Source of the DNA: Enchytraeus crypticus
Taxonomy: Eukaryota > Annelida > Clitellata > Enchytraeida > Enchytraeidae
Length of the DNA: 64,000 nucleotides
NCBI GenBank assembly: GCA_905160935.1
Contig: CAJHZI010000431.1
Span: forward strand, 2,318,001 to 2,382,000
Direction of reading: 5' to 3'
Shown: piece by piece, positions 22,801 through 34,509 of the stretch
How positions within the stretch are numbered: the stretch's first letter is position 1
How the letters are laid out: every line of letters starts with the position of its first letter
Translations under genes and position numbers: made by a program
The notes under the pieces: generated by a model
Databases searched by the model: none
What the model was told of the DNA's origin: nothing
What the model saw: the letters and a program-made list of their open reading frames with translations, nothing else

Positions 22801-25773
22801 CAGAGAAGGATTGAGAGAGTGGGCAGAGAGACATAGAGAGAGATAGACAGACAAACATGCAGAGAGAGCAGACCTGGCCACTGCCTCAAGTTTATCAAAC
22901 ATCCTGCCGTCAACCATAGATATTTCATCTATGATAAGATGTCTGCACTGTTTCCACTGCTGCAACACCACAGGTCTAGAAGCCAACTCAATGCAGCGTG
23001 GTAATTCTGCCGTGCCTGACCCTATACCTGTAAGACATCAGCCGTGAAGTGTTAAAAAGGCCAGTAGTCATTAATTTATGAGGATGAAAGCATTGCATCA
23101 AAATATAGTGAATATAGGGTATAATTAATGGATATTATAATAAAATGCTTGGTTTCAATTGTTGATGTAGCACTGGTCATGCGATAATCTTGCTATTACA
23201 AATTAATTATGTGATGTCACAATACTTCCACATATAACCACTATAATCCACTAACTTGGCACAACACTTGGAGAAACCTATGATTTGTTGATCCTACACT
23301 AAGTCTGCATTCGAATTTTAATAACAAGTGTAGCTAAATTCAAGAACATATTGTAGGTTTTAGCGGATAAATGCATCGGCCAATAGCAGGTGAAAAATTC
23401 AACCACGAAGCCAAAGGCTGCATACATTCTAACCAATGATCTACTGATTTTCTGGAGCTGAAGTCATCAGATAAAATGAATCCATATTCACAATATCAGT
23501 AGCAATGCTTAGTATAGAAATCTCGATACCACCACCAGCTGATAACCTACGATTGTCCTAATTCACTGATACACTGATTGAATTCTAGTCTCAGTTCAAA
23601 AATACGAACAGGAATTATTACAATAGGCAAATGTACATATAATTGCACACGCTTACAGACAGATATATAGATCGCCTACCCGAGAAGGCGTGTAGCGTAG
23701 TTCCTCCTATGTGACAAGCAGCTACTCCGGTACTTGCTGTTACGTAAGTGTGCTCAGGCGGCAGAGAGCCTAAGCAGATGTTTAAAATGTGTCATTATGC
23801 TGACATTATCAGCTGATTTGTATGCGCAACTACGTTCTAAAAATATTACCGTAAAAACAAGTTAATGGCGGATTCTACTTGGAAAGCAGAACACTGGGCG
23901 TTAGCAAGCACTGGATTTGAACTCTACATATACCAACAGCAGTTGGACAATTTATCACCATGGTTTCGGTTCAACCCAGCATAAATTTAATTATAATGTT
24001 TAGAGAAGAAAAATAGACAACATATATAAAAATATAATATACACATAATGCATATATGTTTATGCAATTAACAGACACATTTAGAGTAGCTGCATGTATA
24101 ACATTTATAATTATAAGAGGTAGATAAAATAAAGTAAAATTGCAATATGTATAATTTTTGTATAAAAATTGTATATATTAAATTATATAAATATTATATT
24201 TGTTTCTTAAACAGATATCACTAATCTCCAATGAAATGACAAATCTGGGATGGGAAATTGGGAAACTGACAATCTGCACATCCAGCTGTTCACACTCACT
24301 CATTAGACTAAGCAGGATATATCCGAACCTTTGTGCAAAAACATTTTACAAAAAGTTAGCATACTAATTAGTAAGGATAAGCAATCGGCTAAAGGTAATG
24401 GCATCCTTGATATTGTCTTATGACAAGGAACCGCAAGTTAAATACTTATTGATTGATTTTTATAATTACAAATAATTAGAATATTACCAATGATTCTCTT
24501 CAGCAGATGAGATTTGCCAGTTCCAGCACTGCCAGTAAAGAACAGGCTCTTCCCACTTAGTACTGCAGATAGAACTCTTTCTTGTTCCTTAGTCACTGAA
24601 GACTTGATAGACAGCTGGCGTAGACCAATCCCATTTGACTTGACACTGCTATTAACACCAAGCGGGCTTTTGGTTAGCTGTGGACTGTCACATAGCTTCC
24701 TCCTCAGCAGGCACGGTTTCTAAAATATTAACAGTATTGGAATTTAATTCAAGATTTACTTTGATGATAAATGTTTGAAGTTTAGCTTCTCATTAATTTT
24801 AATTTCTTTATAATTTAATAACTGTATATGTTGTTAGAAAAAAATAAATAATGTAAGCATAATATAAATGTTTAAAAGGGGATCATACATATATTATACT
24901 ATATAAATAGTCAATAACATGCACTATAACGAAATGATCATCCATGTATACAGTATAACCAGTCCTGTGAATAATGAATATCCAAGATTTTACTCTCAGT
25001 TTAGCGCAGCCGAGAATAGAACTCACGAGAGTTCACTTCACCTCAGGATCTGTCATTTAAAATTTCATGACGTTACCTGATGCCTTTAACCACTAAGCTT
25101 TGAACCAAATGACATTAGAGGTAAATATTCACAATTATCTTCAGTGAGTAAGCTAGAAACAAGCACATTAAAAATATTTGAATTTAGAATTATCTACCTT
25201 CGCACCGATATTTTCCTTATCCTTAGAGCTGCTGTACTTTCTCTTTCCAGTAGGTGTTGTTCCCAACATTATCTTTCCAGAAGGCTCACGTGTGCTATCA
25301 TTGCTTCCCACTCTCCTTCTTGCTTCAGCATTCTCTACATCACAGGCGGTCAATGGGCTGATTTCAGTGAAAGATTTCGGTAATTCAGAGAGTAAACGCT
25401 GACGAGCGGTTAATGTAGGGCACGCTGCAGTGCTGCCACTGTGTGCCGCAGCCAGTTTTATAGAAACCAAGCTAAGAAAGTCTCTTAATGCATTAGGAGG
25501 GCAGTTTGATATCATGAGCTGAATTCGAAAGTCTGAAGATTTGATAGTTGTCTTTCCTTCATTGATAAACTTTCTATGAACCGTAACTTTACGCACATCA
25601 AGCGACAAGGGTGTGACTGAATTAACGTCTGCTTGCAGTAAGATTTCACCAAATTGGTTTCTGCCAGCAACCAGAAGTGCATCACGTTTTATAGTCCTTT
25701 TCGTAACCTCACCCATTGCTGATAGATGCTCACAAGTGAGAGTACACTGAAGTTCAGCATGCTTCTCCGACAT
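16806..25773 (-). CDS. PIF1: ATP-dependent 5'-3' DNA helicase PIF1
   Basis: Eleven exons: 25773-25198, 24719-24488, 23769-23680, 23027-22874, 22365-22251, 21629-21523, 20925-20783, 20317-20211, 19838-19751, 18431-18286 and 16994-16806. Together they make 1947 nt, 648 residues plus a stop; human PIF1 has 641. All junctions are GT-AG and all phases close. The first exon encodes the N-terminal domain with the [12 protein letters not shown] signature. Helicase motifs follow: Walker [30 protein letters not shown]-type motif Ia; Walker [19 protein letters not shown]; then [19 protein letters not shown] and [13 protein letters not shown]. The family unwinds DNA, including G-quadruplex and telomeric substrates, in nucleus and mitochondria. 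Introns carry SINE and LINE pieces, a hairpin and two splice-site arrays. The start ATG is at 25773; no upstream exon is needed. Confidence 0.95.
16977..17600 (-). repeat. 38-bp tandem array copied from the 3' splice site of the last PIF1 exon
   Basis: 'gtatac' (one copy 'gtatgc') starts at 16997, 17035, 17073, 17111, 17149, 17187, 17225, 17263 and 17299, a period of exactly 38 bp apart from the last step of 36. The unit at 16997 is the real acceptor, read on the minus strand as GTATACAG|GGCATGACACTGG. Other units read GTATACAAG or GTATACAG followed by ACTTGACACTGATTG, so each carries the intron end and about 17 bases of exon-like sequence. More diverged units continue to about 17600. Confidence 0.9.
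17642..17925 (-). mobile_element. SINE with RTE-like LINE tail and (GAT)n end
   Basis: From the minus-strand 3' end: (CAT)n on the plus strand, then 'tttagctagggtcgggatac', a stretch matching the end of the LINE at 35645-35960, then SINE-specific sequence to 'aacccggacgcaacacg' at about 17915. Copies of the specific part lie at 1-110 and 32735-32935. It sits in the last intron of PIF1. Confidence 0.7.
17984..18014. repeat. (TA)n microsatellite
   Basis: About 13 TA units in the last PIF1 intron. Confidence 0.95.
18375..18865 (-). repeat. Approx. 98-109 bp array copied from the acceptor and start of PIF1 exon 10
   Basis: 'ctaggca' or a close variant begins at 18422 (real exon), 18520, 18629, 18727 and 18835, giving spacings of 98, 109, 98 and 108. 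On the minus strand each copy holds an acceptor-like TATTGTAG followed by GTCTGCCTAGAATCAAGTTC-like sequence, homologous to the first 35-40 bases of exon 10. Copies become more diverged with distance from the exon. Confidence 0.85.
18870..19745 (-). other. PIF1 intron, unique AT-rich sequence
   Basis: Rest of the intron between the exons at 19838-19751 and 18431-18286. The 88-codon frame at 19635-19369 is not supported by motifs. Confidence 0.5.
19930..20035 (+). mobile_element. tRNA-like SINE remnant in PIF1 intron
   Basis: 'gatcctgggctcgcccgttactgat', 'gacgaaactgacgctaaca' and 'ggctttacagct' follow the SINE at 11120-11275. The head is degraded. It lies antisense to PIF1 in the intron between the exons at 20317-20211 and 19838-19751. 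Confidence 0.6.
20698..20758. repeat. (AG)n-rich microsatellite
   Basis: Imperfect GAGA runs in a PIF1 intron, close to the donor site at 20783. Confidence 0.85.
21144..21242. repeat. Inverted repeat, 47-bp arms, 5-base loop
   Basis: The arms 21144-21190 and 21196-21242 are complementary with a single mismatch (within 'aaggtc' versus 'aagatc'); the loop is 'ataca'. It lies in the PIF1 intron between the exons at 21629-21523 and 20925-20783. No TE ends are visible, so local fold-back duplication is a simple explanation. Confidence 0.9.
22655..22725 (-). mobile_element. 3' end of RTE-like LINE or its SINE
   Basis: (ATC)n followed by 'cttaaatcccagtttaacc' and 'ggatcgggctacgaataga', the minus-strand end seen at 35650-35710. 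Only the last 70 bases are present, inside a PIF1 intron. Confidence 0.75.
24885..25110 (-). mobile_element. tRNA-derived SINE with (ATT)n tail group
   Basis: Minus-strand order: 'ttagtggttaaaggcatcag' (A-box region), 'gatcctgaggtgaa', a degraded B box, 'gagagtaaaatcttggat', 'ggttatactg'. It matches the better copies at 56431-56700 and 62465-62760. It lies in the first PIF1 intron. Confidence 0.7.
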
Positions 25774-25914
25774 TTCCTCCTCTGATCTGTCTGTGTGATA
25801 ATCCTATAATGTTTGCAACTAGAATGTAATTTAAACAATCATAAATAAAATTCTATAAACAATATTAAAAACCCTACTAAAAATTTAAAATCTTTAATAA
25901 ATAGGTTCTCTCAT

Positions 25915-26065
25915 GAAAGAGTTTCTCTGAATCTGTTTCTCTCTTAATGCACCGCCTACTGGTCCATGATATTTAACGCCTCCACTAATCACTATCTAAG
26001 TTTTCCTGTTCATGTCCGGTTGTCCACATATGAGTGGATCTTTAAATCATCTATAACATTCCTTT
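25915..26065 (-). mobile_element. 3' end of (GA)n-tail LINE
   Basis: 'ctctcttaatgcaccgcc', 'ggtccatgatatttaac' and 'tccacatatgagt' match the minus-strand LINE ends at 27165-27310 and 52477-52870. It lies 150 bp upstream of the PIF1 start codon. Confidence 0.65.
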
Positions 26066-26069
26066 TGAT

Positions 26070-27160
26070 AAGCTCATACCAATATTTTTGGGGGATTCTG
26101 CTTATGACGAGGTGGGCCCTCTACTGGCAGGGGCTTCATTCCCTGAGAAAACAATCCTTTTTACTTATAAAATAAAATAAGCAATTTAGAAAATAAAATT
26201 CAAAAGTTATAGAATTGATTTTAAAAATTCAATAATAATTAATTTACGTTTAAAATTGTCAACTTTTTATAACACATGCTTGTACGCATAAATTAAGATA
26301 AATTACCTAACCCAGGTTCCTAAAAGAAATTTAATAATTGGGGCTATTACGCTAACGTACCTGTCCTGACCCTTGGTACAATTTTCAGAGACAGGGGCAT
26401 TACAGGGTTACGATTAAGGTTGGGATATGAATACGGATTAGGGTTGGGTTAGATAAAGATTTTATGAAATTTGTATGTTTAAAAATTATGTTTATATATA
26501 AATTTCCACATTAAAGGAAAATGTGTATATAGCGTTTAACTACTACCCATGACATATTCCAGAACTATGAATCCATACCCTACAAAAAGAGGCAAATTGG
26601 AGCTCAGTGTTCATCTATGATGCTATCTATCACTTAATACCACACATATTTAATCATTACAGGGCGTTCAGTCGATAATTTATTAAATGAAAAATCCAAT
26701 ATTATAAAACTTTTAATTTACAAATTTTACATTTTTATATATCCTTTCTTCTTTCTAACAGCTATCACTTTCCTCCTCACATTTAATAGAGCATAGCTTC
26801 GCAAGGCAATCTTAAGAAAAAGTCCAGAAGGAACTTTACGAAAATTCTGAATATGTCAGGCATAGGCAAAAAAAATTGAAAAATAAAAAATTTAAATATA
26901 ACAGTTGATAAAAAATATAAACTGTTGCAGATTTCACCAGCCTGATCATATCATGGCAAAACTGAATAACGCCTTGATGTTGATGGTGTGGGTATTACTT
27001 CAAGATCAGAAGCCAGCATGGCTTATTTTCAAGACGGTAGCTTGAAGCTGCCTACCACGCATCAGATAGCCTATAAGGCAAATCCTAATAATTCTTGGTT
27101 TTCAAAGCCTTGAGCCTTACTTGATACCCTTATCGAATAGTTGTAACCTCTATCTCACAC
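26070..27160. other. Intergenic DNA upstream of PIF1
   Basis: No exon recognised. Near 26390-26450 there is G-rich text with words like 'ggattagggttgggttag', a loose resemblance to telomere-type repeats but too irregular to call. Confidence 0.45.
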
Positions 27161-27162
27161 AC

Positions 27163-27315
27163 TTTCTCTCTCTCTCTCTCTATTTCTTAGTGCACTGCCT
27201 ATTGGCAGGTCCATGGCATATAACTTATCCATATATTTATATCCTCTGCCTTTCTCTTCATATTAACACATGAATCAGTTTTCAAATCATTCAACATCTC
27301 GGTGTTCGGAATTGT
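27163..27315 (-). mobile_element. 3' end of (GA)n-tail LINE
   Basis: (TC)n, then 'cttagtgcactgcctattgg', 'caggtccatggcatataac' and 'aacacatgaatcag', matching the reverse complement of the LINE end at 38890-38990 and the copy at 52477-52870. Confidence 0.8.
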
Positions 27316-27689
27316 AACCTATGAAATCTTTAAGCTGTGCAACTAATCGCATGCAATCCCATTAACTTTTCCATTGTTTATCATTATGATAAACTGCAGA
27401 AAAACTATCTTGAGTAGCGCTTAGGAGTTTCGTAATATTATTACAATTATTATAAAACAAATGATAAATCTAAAAATTCTCAGTTTATTTACAAAATCCA
27501 ATGTTCCCTTTAAACTTTAAAGGCCACTCTCACTTGCTGACCAATAACAACAAAGCTATTCATAAGACTTCCGTTAACACAAGCTAAAACCAATGAGTCT
27601 TTTCTCCAAAGCCACCGATGATGATATTATTAAAAGAATATGTATTAAATATAGTCGTATTGAATATTAGTTTATAGTTTATAGAATGT

Positions 27690-28228
27690 AAGTTTATAAG
27701 GAAAAGCGCGTTAGCTAATACGGTGGCAGAATTGATATCAAAGGACTTAAGAATTCGGCGTAATAGACGAATATGCAAAAGAGAAGAGCGAGAGACTGCT
27801 GAAATATGTTTTAAAGTTTAGATTTAAATAAAAAGTTACAATAAGATTACGTGCAGAATCTGTGGGTAATAAGGGGATATTTTTAAATGTTGTGGTTGAG
27901 CTAGTTATTTTATTACGCTGCTGTGGGGTGCCGATGAGAAGGTATTAAATTTTTGAAGGATTGACAGCAAGCCGATTAGCACAAAACCAGGAGTGAACTA
28001 GATCAAGGGTAGATGTAAGCTTGGACAGAGCATCAAAAGAATCGGGACAAGAGAACGAGATGAAAGATTAGGTATCATTAGCGTAAAAGTGAAATTTCAC
28101 CTTCGAATCAGTTAGCAAGTGACTTAAGGGGGTGGAACATAAGGTGAAAAAGAGGGGACCAAGCACAGAACCCTGAGGAAGATAGAGTGCAAGATGGTGA
28201 TAAAGTGTCTTCAATAATTACAGATTGG
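27690..28228 (-). mobile_element. L2/CR1-like LINE reverse-transcriptase fragment
   Basis: Minus-strand frames give QGSVLGPLFF, FHFYANDT in place of YADD, WFCANRLAVNPSK, LLIGTPQQ and, after a frame change, LLHIRLLRRI followed by 'ATVLANALF'. It is closest to the element at 40100-41430 (same RLTVNPSKAEYLLIGTPQQ layout). Stops and frame changes show a decayed copy. Confidence 0.8.
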
Positions 28229-28229
28229 G

Positions 28230-29945
28230 TATTAGAGATGTGAGCTTATTTGAAAACAAATATTTTTTATTAAAAACCATATTTTGTTTTAAAACAACAA
28301 ATAAACAACAAACTAACATAAAAGAAACAAAAAGACAGTTTTATAAAAAAAATTTAAAGGACCAATCGAGTTTCATTCATAGTCTGTGTGGTATCTTTTG
28401 TAAACAACTAATCATTAGTAGGCCCTGTAGAAATTACATGTAGAAATGCAGTACTAATAGAGTATTTCTCAGTTACTGAGTCATGAATCTTGATTCCTGA
28501 ATCTGATTCCTAAATGTAGTCAGTCAGTTTCAATTTATGAAACATAATTTTTCTGTTTTCTTTATCAGTTTCATCATGACTCAAATTAGGAATCTGGCAT
28601 CCAAGGATGATGATGATGAATGTTTTACTACTATTTTTGGCATTTCAATATGCTTAAGTTTCTGAACCAACTGTAAATTAGCATAGGGCTTAACGGTTAT
28701 TGTTAAGGTTTGTTGGTATATTTTGGCAACAAACTATAAAAGAAATACAATATTTATTCTCCAAGAAAATGACTTTGTGATTTACAAATTATTTTTTTCA
28801 GAAACTATAGTTATTCATATACTTAATTTAGAAATCTATTTATAGTAGTAAGCCTATATGGTACAATTTATGTACAATATTAAATTTGGGCATTAAAAGG
28901 ATCGCCTACTTATATCGTAGATTTTGGAATATATGTGAAGAGCATGAATGCAGATGCGAGTAAGAATCCGTATATTGGACTAGTTTTTTAGCAATGTTTT
29001 TAGAATATTTCTGTATGATATAATTAATTATGAGAGTTATCTGAATACACACTAGAAATATAGTACACAAACTAACCTTTTAATTAGTTCTCCATAAAGC
29101 TGCTACATTTATAAATAGTCTTGAATACAGGCTTACTATCTAAGCCATAGAAATCCATTAACGCATAGCGGCTAAGCAATTACGTATACACCAACACGAC
29201 TAATACTAATTACATTAAAACGTCTAATGCATTAAAGCGCAATATTAAAATTTCTAAGTGTAATATTTACATATAGATGATATTATAAATGTTGCATCCG
29301 TTCTTTTCTATTTTGTTATAATTGCAAATAGTATTGTTAGCAATTTAGCAATTTAGCCCTATGTTTCACATTATTTTAAATTTCCATAATGATATAGCAG
29401 GCAAAAATAAATAATACTGAAGCCAATGCGCTACATACGTTACATGCTTGTTTAATATCAAAAATCTGGCATAATGTACATTACACTACGAATAATTTTA
29501 CAGATACAAACAAAACAAAGTAATTAAATACAATACAAACAAATAGAATAAAAACACTATCTATTTGGAGAATTAATGACAGCTTCTATAGAGCAGCATA
29601 ATAGTACTATTTGTATTTTTCATGTGAGACTGTTTTAGAAAGAAACTTAGAAATGAATCCTGTAAAAATAGAACTCTTCCAGGGGCGTAGCTAACTTTTT
29701 TCTCTGAGATATCTACACACACGCACATGTACGCATACACACACATATATACTGTGACATACACATACAAACACACATAAATGTGAACAGGCATGAAGGC
29801 TTACATGAGGAATATAGGCAGGAAATATTTTATAAGGAGGAGGAGAATGCTACGTGGCCGATAAAAATAAAGGCGGCGCACAGGGGTGGGGTACGGGGAG
29901 GGAGCTGCTGCACCTTTTCCATGAAGGAGAGACCACCGGTTTATT
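28230..29945. other. AT-rich intergenic DNA
   Basis: No coding signal, tRNA boxes or known repeat, apart from a CA-rich low-complexity patch at about 29705-29790. Confidence 0.45.
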
Positions 29946-29957
29946 TTTAGAGAATCT

Positions 29958-30345
29958 TATAATGCATCATCATCATCATCATCATCTTCCCTTAAATCCC
30001 AGTTTAACCACGCAGGGACGGGACACGAATAGACTTCTCCTATCATCTCTGTCCCACACCATATCATCACATCAGTCAATTCCCTATTTTTCCTGTCCTT
30101 CTAAATCAACGCATCCCACGTCAGTTGTGGTCTACCTTTCTCTCTAGCTTAACATCCAGCTTCTTACAGGTACCTCCAAGCTCTCTTTACTACTTCCTCC
30201 CAATATCTCCATTCCATCTCAATCTCGACTGAGCCAACCTATCCCTGATCACCTCAACATTCAAATTCATCCTCACATATTCATTTTCCATTCTGTCCTG
30301 TCTAGTTTTACCACACACATCAGACGTAACATTCTTATTTGTGCC
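29958..30345 (-). mobile_element. RTE-like LINE 3' end, (GAT)n tail
   Basis: After (ATC)n on the plus strand it reads 'cttccctt', 'cccagtttaaccacg', 'gacacgaatagac', then decayed coding sequence parallel to 35663-35980, including the region for 'GRPQLTWDA' and RLAQSRLR-like text. A decayed minus-strand copy of the C-terminal part of the LINE protein. Confidence 0.75.
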
Positions 30346-30349
30346 ACAT

Positions 30350-30985
30350 GCAAACTTTCATCACGAATAACGAATTATTTTGATTTTAGAATTTATCGCT
30401 AAAAAGACTTTACAATTAAATATAGGGCTATATACATGTATCAGTTCAATAAACATAAAATAGTCATGAATATTAACTCATCAGACTGCATACTGTAACC
30501 TCAACAGTTCTGAATAATAAATATAGCAATTCGAAGACCTTAGCAAATTCTAACTAATTTTTTGTGACCAAAGCATCATAGTTGGATGTTAGACTGCATC
30601 CCACATCCAATTATATGGTTTGTAAAAGTTTAAAATTTACAAATACCTAAAAATGTAACGTACAAATTTGTCGACTTAATACTTTTAAATAAGACCTATT
30701 AATTAAAATGAAACGTTTGCAATTTTCCTACATCATGACATAATACTGTCAATCATACGTGAAACTGAGTAAACTTCAAAAATTCAAAAGTAGACAATAC
30801 AAAAAGCATTTGCAGTTGTCTCTAGTCATGACATGCGAAAATATAACCTGAATCCGAAGCTCAACTATAAAATAAAATTTAATAAAAGAGCTTTCAGACA
30901 GGTCATCTCAAATTAGAATAACTGACAGTCCGGCACAGGAACCATGCTATTGTAAATTGTAATTTGCTGCTAGTGATGAAAATTC
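30350..30985. other. AT-rich intergenic DNA, nothing recognised
   Basis: No features can be supported. Confidence 0.45.
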
Positions 30986-31150
30986 CAAAGCGAATCTTTC
31001 AAAAATTCATCAACGATCAGCTTACTCACAATGGATAAATCTTTAGAAGTGGCGAGCATCGCCAGTCCTGTCAACCGTTCATCACACGTCGTTGACATGT
31101 TTTGTGCTGACGAAGCTGAGAAAAGTGCCTTCCGCTTAGGAAGTGGTCAC
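30985..31150 (-). mobile_element. Possible hAT-like transposase C-terminal fragment
   Basis: The minus strand reads KALFSASSAQNMSTTCDERL, then TGLAMLATSKDLSI, then 'VIDEF'-like IVDEFLKDS. This resembles the end of hAT/ZBED-type transposases (an ERxFSA motif, then 'DERLxxLAxLxIHRDI', then a VIDxFA-like helix). It is short, and a GTGAGT donor-like site interrupts it, so a host exon derived from a transposase cannot be excluded. Confidence 0.35.
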
Positions 31151-31154
31151 CGGT

Positions 31155-32520
31155 ACAGAGAAATCTGATGTTAAATCTTAATTTATCATTTGCTTGTTTG
31201 CCCTAACCTTAATTAAATTATCTTCCTCCATAAAAACTTCTAATTTATGCGAATTGTGTAAGTGGCCAAGGCCTAGGCCATGGCTTGGGGGGGAGGGGTA
31301 GTACGAACCCCGAGACCCACTGGGCCAGCCCCTGGACTCTCCATGTCTCTCGGGTGGTGTAGTGAACTTTCACTGATTGACGGAATAATTATCATTCTAT
31401 TAAAACTACCAAGCTTCCGTTGTAACGAGAGAGTTTCCGTTTACAACATCATTTCTTAAGTTTCAATAAGGTCCACACACCATAAGGTCCACAGTAAGGA
31501 TCAATAAGCCTAGACTCTCTGAAAGGGTTGTTTTATTTTGAGAAATAATACATATTTCGTTTTAATGAAAAGCTCAGTAACCAAATAGTAAACTTGTTGC
31601 AAGACTATAAATCTTGGCTACTATACAGGCTGCAAAAAGAAATTTACTAAGTCTTTCAGATTTAAAAAATCTCTTTGGACTAATACTGACGGATGTTGGA
31701 ACATTTGTAGGGAGCCTGCCTCTGAATCGGAAGGTATGTGTTTAAATTTCAGTATAATCAGCAAAGAGTAACTCCAGGGGCGATGAAAGATTATTTTTAG
31801 ATGACCGATAACAATAATAGTCTAAGTGTTAGCAAAAGCAAAAATAAATTGGCTATGACTAATTATGGCTCAGTTAGAACAGAACAAAAGCAGAAACACA
31901 TTACTACCAGCATGCTAAAGAGACTGTTGACATGTGCGTTTTGCTATATGTAACACTATAGGCGAATATAAACATTAGACACATGCAAATCAAAAGATTA
32001 TGCATGTTACAACACCAATGACGACTATTTGTATTCAATTGCATTCTATCTTATGTAGGCTACTATTCTATCGAAAAGGTAAATTACTTAGGTCGAATAT
32101 TAACATTAACGATGTTTGTGCAGGTATATTTAATAATAGTATCATTTAGGCGACATAATAAATTAAAACACACTGCAGCCTGTATCATACAACATAGAGA
32201 CTGCTACAGTTCCAGACGCTAATACTTGACACTGTAAACATCATCTCAACGCAAAATAAAAATTCTATGCAGGTTGATAATTCTATTGGTAAAATACGAT
32301 ACAAATTTTGAATCTATTTGGAAAGAATATTGTCCAAAACTGATTATTATTAATCTAAGGATAAAGATAAGACAAGTTCAATTTACTTCATTCTAAGGTT
32401 AATTCGTATTTTCTGTTATTCTTTTCGTTATTAATTCTAATTTCTTGTTCTGTTGTTACTGACATGTATTTTGATAAATAAAGATCATATAGAATGGAAA
32501 TCTATAAATATTATACTTTT
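31155..32520. other. Intergenic DNA, nothing recognised
   Basis: A G-rich patch at 31260-31340 stands out from the AT-rich surroundings but shows no frame or structure that I recognise. Confidence 0.45.
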
Positions 32521-32524
32521 TCAA

Positions 32525-32935
32525 AAATATACATCGTTATCATCATCATCGTCTTCGTCTTTATCTTCTTCCCTTGAATCCCAGTTTAGCTAGGGTCGGG
32601 ATATGAATAGATCTTCTTCTTGCGAATCAGTTTGTGCGGGATTCAAATCCTGGGCTCGCGACCGTCACTGACATCGCTTTCGAGAGAGGAAACTGACGTT
32701 AACCTTAGCTTTACCAGCTCTTTGATTTTTTCCACTCCTCTCTGTGGGGAGAGCAACTTTTCCATTCGTTTTAGAAAATTTTGTAGCTACTTCTGGAGCC
32801 TAGGCTCTCAACAACCGAGCACCCTTTCTGAGGTGGGTTTGGATCTTAGTGCTTTGACGCCATTTGCGACAAGTACAGTCTAAGGTCGGTCAATTCTTAA
32901 GCAACCCGGACACAACATTGGTAGAATTACTACAG
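32525..32935 (-). mobile_element. SINE with (GAT)n tail, interrupted by another SINE
   Basis: The tail part (32525-32615) and the specific part (32720-32935, ending 'aacccggacacaaca') match 17642-17925. Between them lies an unrelated SINE of the 11120 type, so the second element inserted into the first. Confidence 0.7.
32615..32722 (+). mobile_element. tRNA-like SINE nested in another SINE
   Basis: 'cgggattcaaatcctgggctc', in two parts, holds the B-box-like site, followed by 'ccgtcactgacatcgctttc', 'gaggaaactgacgttaacc' and 'tagctttaccagc'. It is nearly identical in layout to 11160-11265. Confidence 0.75.
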
Positions 32936-33174
32936 TATACATACAAAGATATAAAATAGCAAATAACTCGAGATAAAGACCTACTTGTAATATATATTAA
33001 ATAACAACAAGGTGGATCTGAAAATAATCTAACACCAAAGAGAGATCAATTTAAACAAAACAAAAGGTTAAACAAGCGACTAACAGACAATACCGGTAGT
33101 TTTTTTTATAGGCTACAGGCACAGGCTCGATCAGTGACGTATAATCAGATTTGTAAGACACGCAGGTGTGGCTT

Positions 33175-34114
33175 AAATTTTGTACATGAATCAGAATTCA
33201 AGAGCAAAAATTCAGCAAGTTTTCAGAGGAAGTGAAATGGGGCGGAGTAGAACAATGATGTAGCATTTCACCAATATATTCAACCTTTATTGGAGAGGCT
33301 ATAATGATTGAGACGATTGAAGATATTGAGGAAGGAATAGTTACTGGAGGTAAATTACTGAAAGATATGAGGTTTGTAGATGATCAAGGCATCCTGACTA
33401 GTAGTGAAGTAAAGTTGCAAAAGATTACGGATGTTTTAATGATACGGCATTGAGGTATACCATGAAGATTAATATAAAAAACAAAGGTGATGAGACTATC
33501 TAGGAGTTGCAGAGATGCAAATATATCATTGAAAAACATTCGCTTAGAACAGGTAAGAAGCTATAAATATCTGGGCCACACCATTACGGATGGTGAGATT
33601 AGGAAAGTGTGAAACAAAATGTAAATAAAGAACTGAACAGTCAAAGAATACTTTCGGAAAGTGGAAAACTTCTTACAGAAGCTTTTATGATAAACAAAAA
33701 GTTAAAGATTGTGAAAACGTTTGTGTGAACGACACTCGCGTAGTGCTACGGAAGTAAAACGGTAACGTTAAAGAAAGAGAATATCAGGAAACTGGAGGCA
33801 TTTAATGTGGTTATGGAGAAAGACTTAGAGTTGGTGTCTCAAAATTATAAACGAAGAAGTTCTTGAGAGAGTCGGTATATAGTTAATAAATATGTTATGG
33901 AATAGCAAGAAAAGCTAGATAGGACATATTATAGGTGATTTGCTAAAGCATGTTATAGAAGGAAGAATGACAGAGAAAATAGTTAGAGGTAGAGCAGGAT
34001 GCAGGATGTGAGATGATTTGATAACAAACTCGTATATGAGATAGTAGGAAAGCTGATGATAGAATTTATTGGAAGAGTTAAATGGCATGGATATCGGTTA
34101 AGCAGTGCAATATA

Positions 34115-34151
<37 letters not shown>

Positions 34152-34155
34152 TAGA
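33175..34155 (+). mobile_element. Decayed LINE, (GA)n-tail group
   Basis: From 'gtacatgaatcagaattcaa' it runs parallel to 38039-38990: 'ggatgtagcattt'-like text for the CSISPLLFN motif, 'gaggtttgtagatgatcaag' for VRFADDK, 'atgaagattaatataaaa', 'gggccacaccattac', then the C-terminal region and a (GA)n tail at 34120-34150. It contains many stops and frame changes. Confidence 0.85.
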
Positions 34156-34284
34156 GAGAAACAAAGTCAAGTCTAATTTAAAATTAGTCGCTTGGATAGG
34201 TCACAATGCAAAAGGATGGCAGATAAAACAACGATGAAAGCAGAGTCTTTCAAATATAAAAAGCATCATTACAAAAAACGTCTT

Positions 34285-34505
34285 TTTAGCGTACAGTTTA
34301 TCCCTATTCAGGGTCGACACGGAGGGATCTAGATGGGAAATGGAACATTAAGGTCGGCTATCCATCGACCTGATACCACCATGTGTACACGATAGGTTTT
34401 TATTCGCCTCTTGGAATAGAAAAACTCACATCGCTACGCAGTCTCGAACCCGCGACCTCTCATGCAAGAAGCAAGCTCTTCACCACTGCGCAACGAGGCG
34501 TTCAT
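34285..34505 (-). mobile_element. tRNA-derived SINE
   Basis: The minus strand starts 'cgcctcgttgcgcagtggtg' with an A-box-like site, then 'tcgcgggttcgagactgcg', a good B box. After the head come 'ttattccaagaggcg' and a non-tRNA body to about 34285. The head spacing fits a tRNA-derived RNA polymerase III promoter. No second copy was found in the window. Confidence 0.65.
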
Positions 34506-34509
34506 AAAA

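Noticed and set aside
26390-26455. Interstitial telomere-like repeat
   Set aside because: Words such as 'ggattagggtt' occur but there is no run of exact TTAGGG units.
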